Below, piece by piece: positions 25,015 to 33,286 of a stretch of 64,000 bases of DNA (position 1 is its first letter; every line of letters begins with the position of its first letter). The stretch is taken from contig CAKQRZ010000003.1 of assembly GCA_934271715.1 (NCBI GenBank), positions 1-64,000 of the forward strand. Reading direction: 5' to 3'. The DNA comes from an uncultured Alphaproteobacteria bacterium (lineage in GTDB: Bacteria; Pseudomonadota; Alphaproteobacteria; RF32; CAG-239). The position numbers and the translations under genes are program-made. Under the pieces are notes generated by a model, which saw nothing but the letters and a program-made list of their open reading frames with translations, ran no database searches and was not told the origin of the DNA.

Positions 25015-26978
25015 TGACTAATAAGATTTACATTGAAACAATAGATGATACAACAGTTGTGTTAACAGGATGCATTAGTTCATTGGTTGATAATCGCCGA
25101 GCTAATAGTTTATTGCGCAATTCTTTTGATTGTTTGATTGATAGCGACAGAATTGTTATTTCTCATGTTCATGATTTTCACCATTGCTTTGATCGTATAA
25201 ATTATTTATCAAAACTTTGTTCTGCAGAAATAGAATATTCTAATAAATCTAATGAAGTGGTATCAAGGTATCTCTCGGAAGAAGAAAAATTTTCAGATTT
25301 TTCACAAAAAGCCTTATCTATAAGGAACAATGAATGTAATCTAAAAGATCTAAATGCCTTTAAGAACGCGCTCATCGACAATATGCCACATCGAACACTA
25401 TATGATTTACAATTACTCTCTGCGTACCATCTAGCTTTTTCGCAAAATGCATGTAATTTTTCTGTTCCTGGAGCGGGTAAAACAAGTGTTGTTTATGGAG
25501 CATATGCATATTTGCATAATCTTTCCGATGATGACGTAAAAAAAATAGATAAACTTTTAATTATAGGGCCATTAAGTTCTTTTGCACCATGGGAAAATGA
25601 ATATGAAGAGTGTTTTGGAATAAAGGCCAAATCCAAAAGACTATCAGGAATATCTCTAGAAGCTAAAAAACAATATCTTTATGATATTGATCCTGCGGAA
25701 ATTACTTTATTAGCCTATCAATCCGTAGCACCTATTGTGGATGAATTAAAACACTTTTTGCGAAAATATCGTGTTATGGTGGTACTAGATGAAGCGCATA
25801 AAATTAAAAATACATCTGAAAACAGTGTGTATGCTCAAGCAGTAATGTCTTTAGCTCAAGATAGTAGTGCTCGCGTCGTACTTACTGGAACTCCGGCTCC
25901 AAATGGATATGAAGATTTATATAATCTGTTTAAATTCATTTGGCCGACAAAGAAAGTTATCCGTTATCAAATAGGGCAACTAAAAGATATGTCTAGACGA
26001 GAAAGTGATTATCGTGTGGACGGATTAATAAGCCAGATTTCGCCATACTTTATCCGTGTTAAGAAATCAGATCTAAAAATTCCAGAAGCTACAATTCACC
26101 CGCCGATTATAGTCCCGATGGGTGATAAACAACGTAAAATTTATGATTTTATTGAGCGAAAGTATATTAATGATATCACAAATACAGATGATAAATTATT
26201 TAAATCTTCTGTAACCAAAGCCAGGATTATCAGATTAATGCAGGCTGCGACAAATCCTCTTTTGCTGAGACAACCTCTTTCTGATTTTGCAAAATCAGAA
26301 GGAATAAATATATCTGAGGTTGAAGAAGATGACAGTATTCTGCAAACTGTTTTGAAGTATTCTCATCATGAAATTCCTGCTAAGTTTAAAAAAGCTAAAG
26401 AACTGGTTGATCAAATTGTATCATCTGGTGGAAAGGTAGTTATATGGGCGTGCTACATTAAAACAATTGAATATTTTAGCCAATTCTTGTCTTCCGAAGG
26501 AATTTATAATAAAATCCTTTATGGAGATACTCCTGTCGCAACTGATGATATTGATCCTGAAACAGAGGAATATTCTCTAACTCGTGAAGCAATCATTAAG
26601 GAGTTCAACAATCTACATTCAGGCTTAAATGTATTGATTGCAAATCCATTTGCTGTGGCTGAATCAATATCATTACACAAAGCATGTCATAATGCTATTT
26701 ATCTCGAACGTTCTTTTAATGCCGCACACTTTATTCAATCAAAAGATAGAATTCATAGATATGGCCTCCCAAATGGCACTCAAACGAATTATTATTATTT
26801 AGTTTCACAAGATTCAATTGATGAAACGATAAATGAGCGACTTGATATAAAAGAGCAGAGATTAATCGAAATTATGGAAAATATGCCAATTCCTCTATTT
26901 TCAAATGTTTCAGATACTGGAGGAGATGAAGATGTTAAGGCGGTACTAAGAGATTATGCGAGAAGAATTAAAACATAG
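25014..26978 (+). CDS. SNF2-family helicase/translocase
   Basis: The 654-residue protein has the superfamily 2 motifs in order: FSVPGAGKTS (Walker A) near residue 153, VVLDEAHKIKN (DEAH) near 258, VVLTGTPAPNGYEDLYNLFKFI (motif III) near 293, and the second RecA domain with VVIWACYIKTIEYF, ANPFAVAESISLH and DRIHRYGLPNGTQTNYYYL (motifs V-VI). The Q-tract and DRIHR arginines identify SNF2-type double-strand translocases rather than unwinding helicases. The N-terminal 120 residues are unassigned. It is probably the ATP-driven motor of the system, with the DUF3883-type protein as the likely nuclease. Starts and stops overlap on both sides. Confidence 0.9.
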   Translation: MTNKIYIETIDDTTVVLTGCISSLVDNRRANSLLRNSFDCLIDSDRIVISHVHDFHHCFDRINYLSKLCSAEIEYSNKSNEVVSRYLSEEEKFSDFSQKALSIRNNECNLKDLNAFKNALIDNMPHRTLYDLQLLSAYHLAFSQNACNFSVPGAGKTSVVYGAYAYLHNLSDDDVKKIDKLLIIGPLSSFAPWENEYEECFGIKAKSKRLSGISLEAKKQYLYDIDPAEITLLAYQSVAPIVDELKHFLRKYRVMVVLDEAHKIKNTSENSVYAQAVMSLAQDSSARVVLTGTPAPNGYEDLYNLFKFIWPTKKVIRYQIGQLKDMSRRESDYRVDGLISQISPYFIRVKKSDLKIPEATIHPPIIVPMGDKQRKIYDFIERKYINDITNTDDKLFKSSVTKARIIRLMQAATNPLLLRQPLSDFAKSEGINISEVEEDDSILQTVLKYSHHEIPAKFKKAKELVDQIVSSGGKVVIWACYIKTIEYFSQFLSSEGIYNKILYGDTPVATDDIDPETEEYSLTREAIIKEFNNLHSGLNVLIANPFAVAESISLHKACHNAIYLERSFNAAHFIQSKDRIHRYGLPNGTQTNYYYLVSQDSIDETINERLDIKEQRLIEIMENMPIPLFSNVSDTGGDEDVKAVLRDYARRIKT

Positions 26979-27885
26979 TACTTCTATAGGAAGTTTATCA
27001 GGAATCAAATTATTCATCTCCCTTTTGCTTGATGAAAAGGTTGCTACGCGTTCTGCATTTAGTAGTCTCTGTTCATATATATCTTCTACAGAACTCAATT
27101 ATTTAGTCGCTTTGTACTTATTAGATGATTTACAAATCATACAATTTAGTGGTAGCAAATTACACCTTACCAAACTTGGAACTTCTTTAATTGAAGGGAA
27201 TGAGAGTGAACGCATACTAAATATTGGTAAAATTGTTATGCAATACATCATTGATAATAATTTGTTGAATTGTAATGAAATTAAGTATGCTATAGATGAG
27301 GATGTTATTGAAATACCTATAAATGCATTCTCTCTTTCTGCTGCTATATATAGAAACCTCTTGATAACGCTAAATGTCGTTTCAATATCAAACAATAGAT
27401 TAATTGTTTCAAGAACATTTAACGATTGTTTTGAATCTATTTGCTCTAAAGCGATAAGAAAAATCACCCAAGACGATCTCCTCAAACGCCTTGAAAATCA
27501 ACAGGAAGAAGGTGACAAAGGTGAACTTTTTGTTGTTAATTACGAGAATAAACGGCTTATTTCATCTGGTAAAAAAGCAAAAAGGATATCCCAAATTGAT
27601 GTTACTGCCGGCTATGATATACTTTCTTATAATGATGAGAATTCTACAGAATATGATTGTTTCATTGAAGTTAAAGCGTATCATGGAAATCCTCATTTTT
27701 ACTGGAGCGATAACGAGCGCAACACCAGTATGGTATTAAAAGAAAAATACTACCTTTTTCTTGTAGATATTGATCAGATTTCGGATGAGCATTATAAACC
27801 GATTATTATTTGTGATCCCTATAATAACTTACCAGATGATAATTGGTTAATAGAAGCCAAAACCTATTATGTATGTAAAATATAA
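26956..27885 (+). CDS. DUF3883-type protein (predicted PD-(D/E)XK nuclease), last gene of the cluster
   Basis: The 309-residue protein overlaps the helicase gene by 23 nt. Residues 1-170 are helical with a winged-helix look (LNYLVALYLLDDLQIIQFSGSKLHLTKLG). The C-terminal part has the DUF3883 pattern: GDKGELFVVNYE near 185, IDVTAGYDILSY near 213, and CFIEVKAYHGNPHFYWSDNE near 234, with D and ExK positioned as in a nuclease core. DUF3883 domains often accompany defence helicases. The likely role is DNA cleavage directed by the SNF2 motor; a purely structural role is possible. Confidence 0.75.
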   Translation: MREELKHSTSIGSLSGIKLFISLLLDEKVATRSAFSSLCSYISSTELNYLVALYLLDDLQIIQFSGSKLHLTKLGTSLIEGNESERILNIGKIVMQYIIDNNLLNCNEIKYAIDEDVIEIPINAFSLSAAIYRNLLITLNVVSISNNRLIVSRTFNDCFESICSKAIRKITQDDLLKRLENQQEEGDKGELFVVNYENKRLISSGKKAKRISQIDVTAGYDILSYNDENSTEYDCFIEVKAYHGNPHFYWSDNERNTSMVLKEKYYLFLVDIDQISDEHYKPIIICDPYNNLPDDNWLIEAKTYYVCKI

Positions 27886-28000
27886 ATATTGTTTATCGTT
27901 ACATTTACTTAAAATTTCCCAATATAAGCTTGCGATTTTTAAAACCAAAACCTAAGTATATGAAATAAGATATAAATTTAGTAAAAAGGGAACAAAAAGT

Positions 28001-28768
28001 ATGAGATTCACGTTACATAGATTAATTAATTTGGATGAGAGAAGCCCTATTAACTATGCAGAATTCCATTCAGCGTTTGGGGAAAGTAAGATAATTCCAT
28101 ATTCTAGAAACAATATTGATTATGTGTTCAGTGTACATATAACGGAAGATTATTGCTTTATAGAAGTAAAATATGGAAGTACGGAAGCAAATGATTGTTT
28201 TGATAAGACTGAAAATCTTTTTAAAAAAGATATATTGAGCAAAAATGTAACGCATACAGATGAACAATTTTTTATTTTTACCAATTTTAATAGTGATGTT
28301 GTATTGCTCTCTGATAATGAAAAAAAAGGCGTGTTGGTTTCATATCTGAAAGATCATGGATATCGTATCAAAGCGTACGATATAGCTAACGATATTAATA
28401 AATTTTCAGATAATATAAAGAAATTCTCAAGTGTAAAATTAAAACTTACAAATAATATATTTCTTCAAGATTATTTTTCAACAAAGTTCAATGATGATTG
28501 GGATAATACTCTACCAGAAACATGCGACATTAAGTTACATTTCAATTGTAAATTAGAGAAAGATACTATTAAAAGAAAATTTAACGATTTTAAATCAGAC
28601 TGTAGTATAGACGAGTTTGAGTTTGAGGGCGAAGATGATGAAAATAGAGTATTAGTTATTAATAAAAAAGCTTTTATAATGAAACAAGATGTTGAGGTTA
28701 TTAAATCAAATGATGGTTATTATGATGCCAAAGAAGTCGAGAGAAAATTATTGGAGATAAATAAATGA
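28001..28768 (+). CDS. Protein of unknown function, first gene of a two-gene pair
   Basis: The 255-residue soluble protein starts MRFTLHRLINLDERSPINYAEF, and AAAAAGGGAAC precedes the ATG. No family is recognised. The first 130 residues look alpha/beta with strands such as YVFSVHITEDYCFIEVKYG. The C-terminal 100 residues are acidic (FEFEGEDDENRVLVINKKAF). It overlaps the next gene as ATGA, so the two are translationally coupled. A soluble protein coupled to a small multi-helix membrane protein inside a defence island recalls sensor/effector abortive systems. That role is inferred from position. Confidence 0.7.
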   Translation: MRFTLHRLINLDERSPINYAEFHSAFGESKIIPYSRNNIDYVFSVHITEDYCFIEVKYGSTEANDCFDKTENLFKKDILSKNVTHTDEQFFIFTNFNSDVVLLSDNEKKGVLVSYLKDHGYRIKAYDIANDINKFSDNIKKFSSVKLKLTNNIFLQDYFSTKFNDDWDNTLPETCDIKLHFNCKLEKDTIKRKFNDFKSDCSIDEFEFEGEDDENRVLVINKKAFIMKQDVEVIKSNDGYYDAKEVERKLLEINK

Positions 28769-29238
28769 AACATAAATATATTTTTTTATTAGGTATAATA
28801 TGCATATATTTTTTATTTAATGAAATAAAAAATGATATGATCAATTGTGCCATGACTTCACTATCTATTATATTTGGTTTTAATATGGCATATATGAGTG
28901 CAATTTATACAAACGAAAAATTCAATAAAATTTTGAAGCAGAATAAACAGTTAACTCCATTTTTAACTAACAACAAAAAGTTTCTATATTCAATTATTTA
29001 TGTATTGATAGGTGTATTTGTATGTAGCATGATAGGAAACGCAACCTATAATATAAGGATTGAAAAAACACTATTTGAAAATATAACAGTTAATATTAAA
29101 TTACAAATACAACTCTATCTAATAGCGGTTATAGGAACATTGTATATTTTTATGCAAACAAAAAAAAGTATAGATGATTTTATAATTGTTTATAAAAATT
29201 CGTATTCAGACTATCTGGAAAAGAAACTAAAGAAATAA
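28765..29238 (+). CDS. Small membrane protein with four predicted helices
   Basis: The 157-residue protein has hydrophobic segments near residues 5-20 (YIFLLGIICIYFLFN), 27-50 (CAMTSLSIIFGFNMAYMSAIY), 72-92 (LYSIIYVLIGVFVCSMIG) and 112-130 (IQLYLIAVIGTLYIFMQT). It ends in a basic tail. Family unknown. It overlaps the upstream gene by 4 nt and would be its membrane-located partner. Confidence 0.7.
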   Translation: MKHKYIFLLGIICIYFLFNEIKNDMINCAMTSLSIIFGFNMAYMSAIYTNEKFNKILKQNKQLTPFLTNNKKFLYSIIYVLIGVFVCSMIGNATYNIRIEKTLFENITVNIKLQIQLYLIAVIGTLYIFMQTKKSIDDFIIVYKNSYSDYLEKKLKK

Positions 29239-29329
29239 CCAGTAATTAAAATGAATATAATATGTATTATTAAAATAGCTGTAGCACAGCAACAACAATT
29301 TCAATTAGTCACAAAAACATATTTAATAA

Positions 29330-30001
29330 TTATAGCTCAAACAATATATTAGAAGGAATTATGCGGTCATACCAATCTGTCTTATCGAATGTCTTTATAT
29401 CTTTTAAACAGTAGTATATAACTTCATTATCCTTAACTTCTTCAATATAATATGTTTCCAGTGATAGTGATAAATTTAAGCACGCGTTATTTAATGCTTT
29501 TGTTATTGGTTCATTACCATATCCGCTACAGTTCAATAATATATGAAAATGATAATTATAACCATCATGACGACCTTTTTCGGCAAAAGCATAGAAAGGG
29601 ATATGTTTTCCGGTCCATCGCGATCCAACAAGATATTGTTCAAACCTAGCCATAAATCGACGTAAATGATTTTTTGATACGTTAAGATTATCACTTCTCA
29701 TATTTGTAGGAAATTGTATTGTCAAAAAATGCGTTGGTTTACTCGAGGCTATCCATTCATAAATTTGTTTACGTTTTAACTTATACTTATTTTCATGCTT
29801 TAATTCATTTGGAGTATCAGAAACGTAAGAATCACTGCCATAAGTAGTGTTAAAATCGCATGTCTCAGTATTCGCAATATTATCATCTTTTTTATATCCA
29901 TTATTATTCTTAAATTTAGATATTAGTAGAAGTTTATGATTGTTTACTTGTTGTTGATGCCAACGTATATTTTGCAATATTAATTTTATTATTTTTTTCA
30001 T
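29330..30001 (-). CDS. HUH-type rolling-circle replication/relaxase-like endonuclease
   Basis: The 223-residue protein carries the three motifs of HUH Rep proteins: THFLTIQFPTN (motif 1), YNYHFHILLNCSG (the metal-binding H-x-H, motif 2) and EVIYYCLKDIK (Y-x-x-K, catalytic tyrosine, motif 3). The first 90 residues are basic and low in complexity. AAAGG precedes the start. Such enzymes nick one strand at a replication or transfer origin. It is convergent with the preceding membrane-protein gene and unrelated to the defence genes around it, so it may be a remnant of a plasmid, phage or satellite captured in island B. Confidence 0.75.
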   Translation of the reverse strand: MKKIIKLILQNIRWHQQQVNNHKLLLISKFKNNNGYKKDDNIANTETCDFNTTYGSDSYVSDTPNELKHENKYKLKRKQIYEWIASSKPTHFLTIQFPTNMRSDNLNVSKNHLRRFMARFEQYLVGSRWTGKHIPFYAFAEKGRHDGYNYHFHILLNCSGYGNEPITKALNNACLNLSLSLETYYIEEVKDNEVIYYCLKDIKTFDKTDWYDRIIPSNILFEL

Positions 30002-30395
30002 TATATTTAACCTTTTAATTAGATATTATTTCGGGATAGGAACAACTTGCATCTGTTCCATTGGAAATTGTTGCTAAATGGAAAGCACTCAACCTTTCAC
30101 AACTTACTCGGTTTTATATCTCTCCAATTTTTAGAACATGAAAATTTGAGAGAGTCGTAATATGTGAATTTTTAAAAATGAAAATGTTGAATCATTTATG
30201 GGTAGAAGACGTTATTTACCATACAAATCGTATAGTTTATATTTGTTAGCTATTTATTATGAATGGTGAATCGTACTAAAAAATGTACTTGTCATTTATC
30301 ACACGCGCGTAATAAGCGTTTCAATTGGCTATTCACTAGTAATTTACTTGTTTTTCTCCGATATTATATTGCAAAAATAAAAAAATAATTTGACT
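30002..30395. other. AT-rich intergenic region upstream of the HUH gene
   Basis: No ORF is supported. The interval separates the divergent HUH and Fic genes and would be the natural place for a nicking origin. I could not identify a conserved nick sequence or a convincing hairpin in it. Confidence 0.3.
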
Positions 30396-30441
30396 AATCG
30401 TAACAAAAATGTTACGATTCAGATATAAAAATGTTACGATT
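30396..30441 (+). promoter_or_regulatory. Probable operator of the Fic gene
   Basis: AATCGTAACA (30396-30405) and TGTTACGATT (30410-30419) form a perfect palindrome. A third half-site TGTTACGATT lies at 30432-30441, ten bases before the start codon. Because the Fic protein has a winged-helix N-terminus, autorepression at this site is likely. Confidence 0.7.
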
Positions 30442-30451
30442 GGAGCAAAAT

Positions 30452-31495
30452 ATGTATAATAAGCGTCAGGAACTGATTTTGGATTTTATCAAAGATAATC
30501 CGTTATGCAAACGTGATGATATTGAAAAATTTTTATCCGCGATGCATCAAGATGTTACGAAAATGACCATAACTCGCGATTTGAAACTATTAATCGGTGA
30601 CGGATTGGTTGAAAAATCGGGTTCAGCAAAAGCTACGGTTTATAAAGCTCTGCAGCGTCTTAATGTTTTGGAAAATATCGACGTTGAAACTTATTTTCTG
30701 AAAGATCAGGACGAGCGTGCGCCTCAAGACATTCATTTTAACTTTGATATATATGCCGGTCTGAAAACTCTCTTGAATGACAAGGAAAAAGCGGAGTTAA
30801 GCGCCTTAAATGATACATACAGACAGAAAAAATCCGGACTTTCTCCGAAATTATTACAAAAAGAATTTGAGCGTTTGACGGTTGAACTTGCTTGGAAATC
30901 ATCAAAAATCGAAGGAAATACCTACACTTTATTGGATACAGAGCGCTTGTTGAAAGAGCATGTATCGGCTAAAGGTAAGACTTTGGAAGAAACCAACATG
31001 GTGTTAAACCACAAAAAAGCTTTGGATTTTGTGTTGCAGGCACCGGAGCAGTATAAACAGTTGAATATTGCGAAAATTGAGGGCATCCATCGCTTGCTCG
31101 TTTCTGATTTGAATGTTGCAACCGGAATTCGTAACGGCAAGGTTGGAATCGTTGGAACGAATTACAAGCCGTTGGACAATGCTTACCAGATTAAAGATGC
31201 ATTACAAGCTTTGATTGAAGTGATTAACCGGACGGAAAATCCGATTGAAAAAGCTTTGATTGCGGTTTTGATGATTGCTTATATACAACCATTTGAAGAT
31301 GGGAACAAACGAACTTCCCGAATCTTAGGTAATGCCTTGTTGCTTGGTTCTGATTGGTGTCCGTTGTCGTATCGTAGCGTTGATGAAGTTGAGTACAAAA
31401 AAGCAATCATCATGTTTTATGAGCAAAATAACGCAACATACTTTAAAAAGTTATTCTTGGAGCAATATCGACAGGCTGTAAAGAAATATTTTTAA
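30452..31495 (+). CDS. Fic-domain protein with N-terminal winged helix
   Basis: The ATG at 30452, with GGAG six bases upstream, is preferred over 30431, which lies inside the operator. The 347-residue product has a DNA-binding winged helix (residues about 1-75), an inhibitory-helix motif SSKIEGN near 149-155 of the [ST]xxxE[GN] type, and the Fic loop IQPFEDGNKRTSR near 277-290. Fic enzymes usually transfer AMP from ATP to hydroxyl side chains. The first residue of the HPFxxGN(G/K)R motif is Gln (CAA) instead of the catalytic His, so classical AMPylation may be absent or altered. The operator upstream suggests autoregulation. Fic proteins can act alone in phage defence. Confidence 0.88.
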   Translation: MYNKRQELILDFIKDNPLCKRDDIEKFLSAMHQDVTKMTITRDLKLLIGDGLVEKSGSAKATVYKALQRLNVLENIDVETYFLKDQDERAPQDIHFNFDIYAGLKTLLNDKEKAELSALNDTYRQKKSGLSPKLLQKEFERLTVELAWKSSKIEGNTYTLLDTERLLKEHVSAKGKTLEETNMVLNHKKALDFVLQAPEQYKQLNIAKIEGIHRLLVSDLNVATGIRNGKVGIVGTNYKPLDNAYQIKDALQALIEVINRTENPIEKALIAVLMIAYIQPFEDGNKRTSRILGNALLLGSDWCPLSYRSVDEVEYKKAIIMFYEQNNATYFKKLFLEQYRQAVKKYF

Positions 31496-31576
31496 GCTTG
31501 AATAACGATCTAATCCGGTTTTGAGTGTTTTTTATTTGTCGGATGTGTTCTTATATTTGCAGGCATGTCATAATAA

Positions 31577-31608
31577 AAGGTGCCGATACCCAAAAATACC
31601 GACACCTT
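31577..31608. terminator. Bidirectional terminator between Fic and methyltransferase genes
   Basis: AAAGGTG(C)CG(A)TA pairs with TACCGACACCTTT around an AAAAA loop. Fic and the following methyltransferase converge on it. Confidence 0.6.
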
Positions 31609-31628
31609 TAACTTGATTTAAGTTATGA

Positions 31629-32726
31629 TTAGTCGAAAAGACCTTTCATGATAGCGAGAACATGAAAACTTGCAAAACATTCACCAAGCGCATCCCGAAT
31701 GAGTTTATCACTTGCCCATTCTGGAATAGGATAATTGTCTGGGAGACCTGTTATTCGCAGTAATTCAAGCACAGTTAAAGGTCTCGAATCGCTCCAACAG
31801 GACCCGCCTAGAGGCCTTCCCGGATGGCATGTTCGAAAACCTGAAATGCTTTTGGAGTCGCAGAGTATCGTATTACATGGTTCATCCCATGCTTTACGTT
31901 GAAAACTGCAACGAAACCGGGCTTTACTCGGACTGCCATCAACATTAACGGGTTTCCATACCTGATTATCATGTGCAGAGCATCCGGTCGGAGTGTGTTT
32001 CATTACTTCGATTTGGGGGAATGCCCACATCGGAGCCACATGGTACTTTAGATGACTTCTATGCCCACATTCAAGCGATGGAAGGTCTCCGATGGCATCT
32101 TGCAGGGTAAGAACTTCATCAAAAGGCTTAGGCAACTCCCATGCCTTAGCTTTACGAGCCAAAATGACAGCTCTTCTGCGGTTTTGAGGAACGAAAAAAT
32201 TTGCTGCATTCTGTACACCATAATGTACGATATAGCCCATTTTTTCAAGTTCTTTGACGATATATTTACCCACTACACGACCATCATAAAGTTTGACGGT
32301 TAACATTTGTGGTACGTTCTCAATCATCACCCATTCCGGATCTGTTCGACGAACAAATTCAAGTGTCGGCTCAAAAAGGTGACCTCGCTTGTCAGATGGA
32401 TTACGTTTTGAATTGCTCAATGTATATGATTGGCACGCAGGACTTGCCATAACACCGGTACAACCTTTTTCTTTATGAAGTTGTACGAGTTTTTCGAAGA
32501 CATCTTTATCCCAAATGTCGCCACAAACGACGTTACATTCGGGATAAAGTTCTTGCGCCCATTTAGCTCTTTGAGGCAACAGCTCGTTGCTTACTGCTCC
32601 AACTAAACCAAGATTTTCTTTCAAATAGTACTCTCCGATTCCACAAGACTGGAAAAGAGAAGTGTAATAAATCGGTCTTTTCGGTTTTTTGAAATCCCCG
32701 ATTATTTTTTTCACTGGATTTAACAT
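31629..32726 (-). CDS. Orphan DNA (cytosine-5) methyltransferase
   Basis: The 365-residue protein has C5-methyltransferase motif I (YTSLFQSCGIGEYYLK, residues about 21-36), motif IV region VMASPACQSYTLS (cysteine near 101, preceded by Ala where Pro is usual), motif VI MIENVPQML, motif VIII QNRRRAVILARK and C-terminal motifs IX-X (TVLELLRITGLPDNY). AAGGAA precedes the start. No nuclease gene is adjacent, so it is probably a solitary or phage-type methyltransferase that modifies island DNA against restriction. It is not closely similar to the 21453 enzyme. The P-to-A change next to the catalytic cysteine is unusual. Confidence 0.85.
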   Translation of the reverse strand: MLNPVKKIIGDFKKPKRPIYYTSLFQSCGIGEYYLKENLGLVGAVSNELLPQRAKWAQELYPECNVVCGDIWDKDVFEKLVQLHKEKGCTGVMASPACQSYTLSNSKRNPSDKRGHLFEPTLEFVRRTDPEWVMIENVPQMLTVKLYDGRVVGKYIVKELEKMGYIVHYGVQNAANFFVPQNRRRAVILARKAKAWELPKPFDEVLTLQDAIGDLPSLECGHRSHLKYHVAPMWAFPQIEVMKHTPTGCSAHDNQVWKPVNVDGSPSKARFRCSFQRKAWDEPCNTILCDSKSISGFRTCHPGRPLGGSCWSDSRPLTVLELLRITGLPDNYPIPEWASDKLIRDALGECFASFHVLAIMKGLFD

Positions 32727-32994
32727 TGTATGTTATTCCTTATAAAAAATTTTTTGAACAAAATTTATTACTCGCCTCATTGCGAGAGGAGATGAAAAAA
32801 CAAATCCTGAATACTGGAACCTAAAAAAATCAGGGCTTTTAAAATTTTTTTTAAAAATTTAGTATGTATAACGATTAACATTTTGAATCTTCGAAAGAAA
32901 AAAATTACATTTTTAAAACCATATTTTTTGCACGACGTTGAATAAAAACGTGTACATTTTATAAAATTCGCGTTATAATTTATTTAAATTTAAG

Positions 32995-33016
32995 TGTGAT
33001 GCAATTTGTGATGCAT
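32995..33016 (+). repeat. Paired TGTGATGCA boxes, right end of island B
   Basis: TGTGATGCAA (32995) and TGTGATGCAT (33007) are 12 bp apart, matching the pair at 13375-13396 in sequence, orientation and spacing. They lie about 75 bp before the attachment core. The rest of 32727-33089 is AT-rich with no ORF. Confidence 0.6.
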
Positions 33017-33089
33017 TTGGTTAAAACCAAGCCCCAAGCAAAATGCAAAAGCAAGTAAAATCAATGCTTTTATAAAAAATGGAGTGGAC

Positions 33090-33109
33090 CCCATTGCCCG
33101 CTCCAATTT
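33090..33109 (+). repeat. Attachment-site copy 3 (right end of island B)
   Basis: CCCATTGCCCGCTCCAATTT equals the last part of tRNA-Gly plus five bases. Upstream homology to the tRNA is lost except for a GTGG-like trace. It marks the right junction of island B. Confidence 0.75.
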
Positions 33110-33286
33110 TATTGATGAAAATCAAGTAGTTACAAAGTCGCTAATTTAGCGGCTTTTTTTGTTTTAAATCTCAAGTCAACAATAAGTCAACAAAGAGAAT
33201 AAATAGTGAGAAAAAAAGCAACTTCTTATTGCGAATCGCCTCTGATAAAATTAGTTGATTTTTTAATTTTTATTGTATATCATCGT

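Noticed and set aside
21453..27885. DISARM, BREX, Dnd/Ssp or NgoAVII/CglI identity for the five-gene cluster
   Set aside because: The signature proteins of each (DUF1998 or PLD, PglZ or BrxL, DndB-E or SspB-D, Z1 helicase plus PLD nuclease) are missing.
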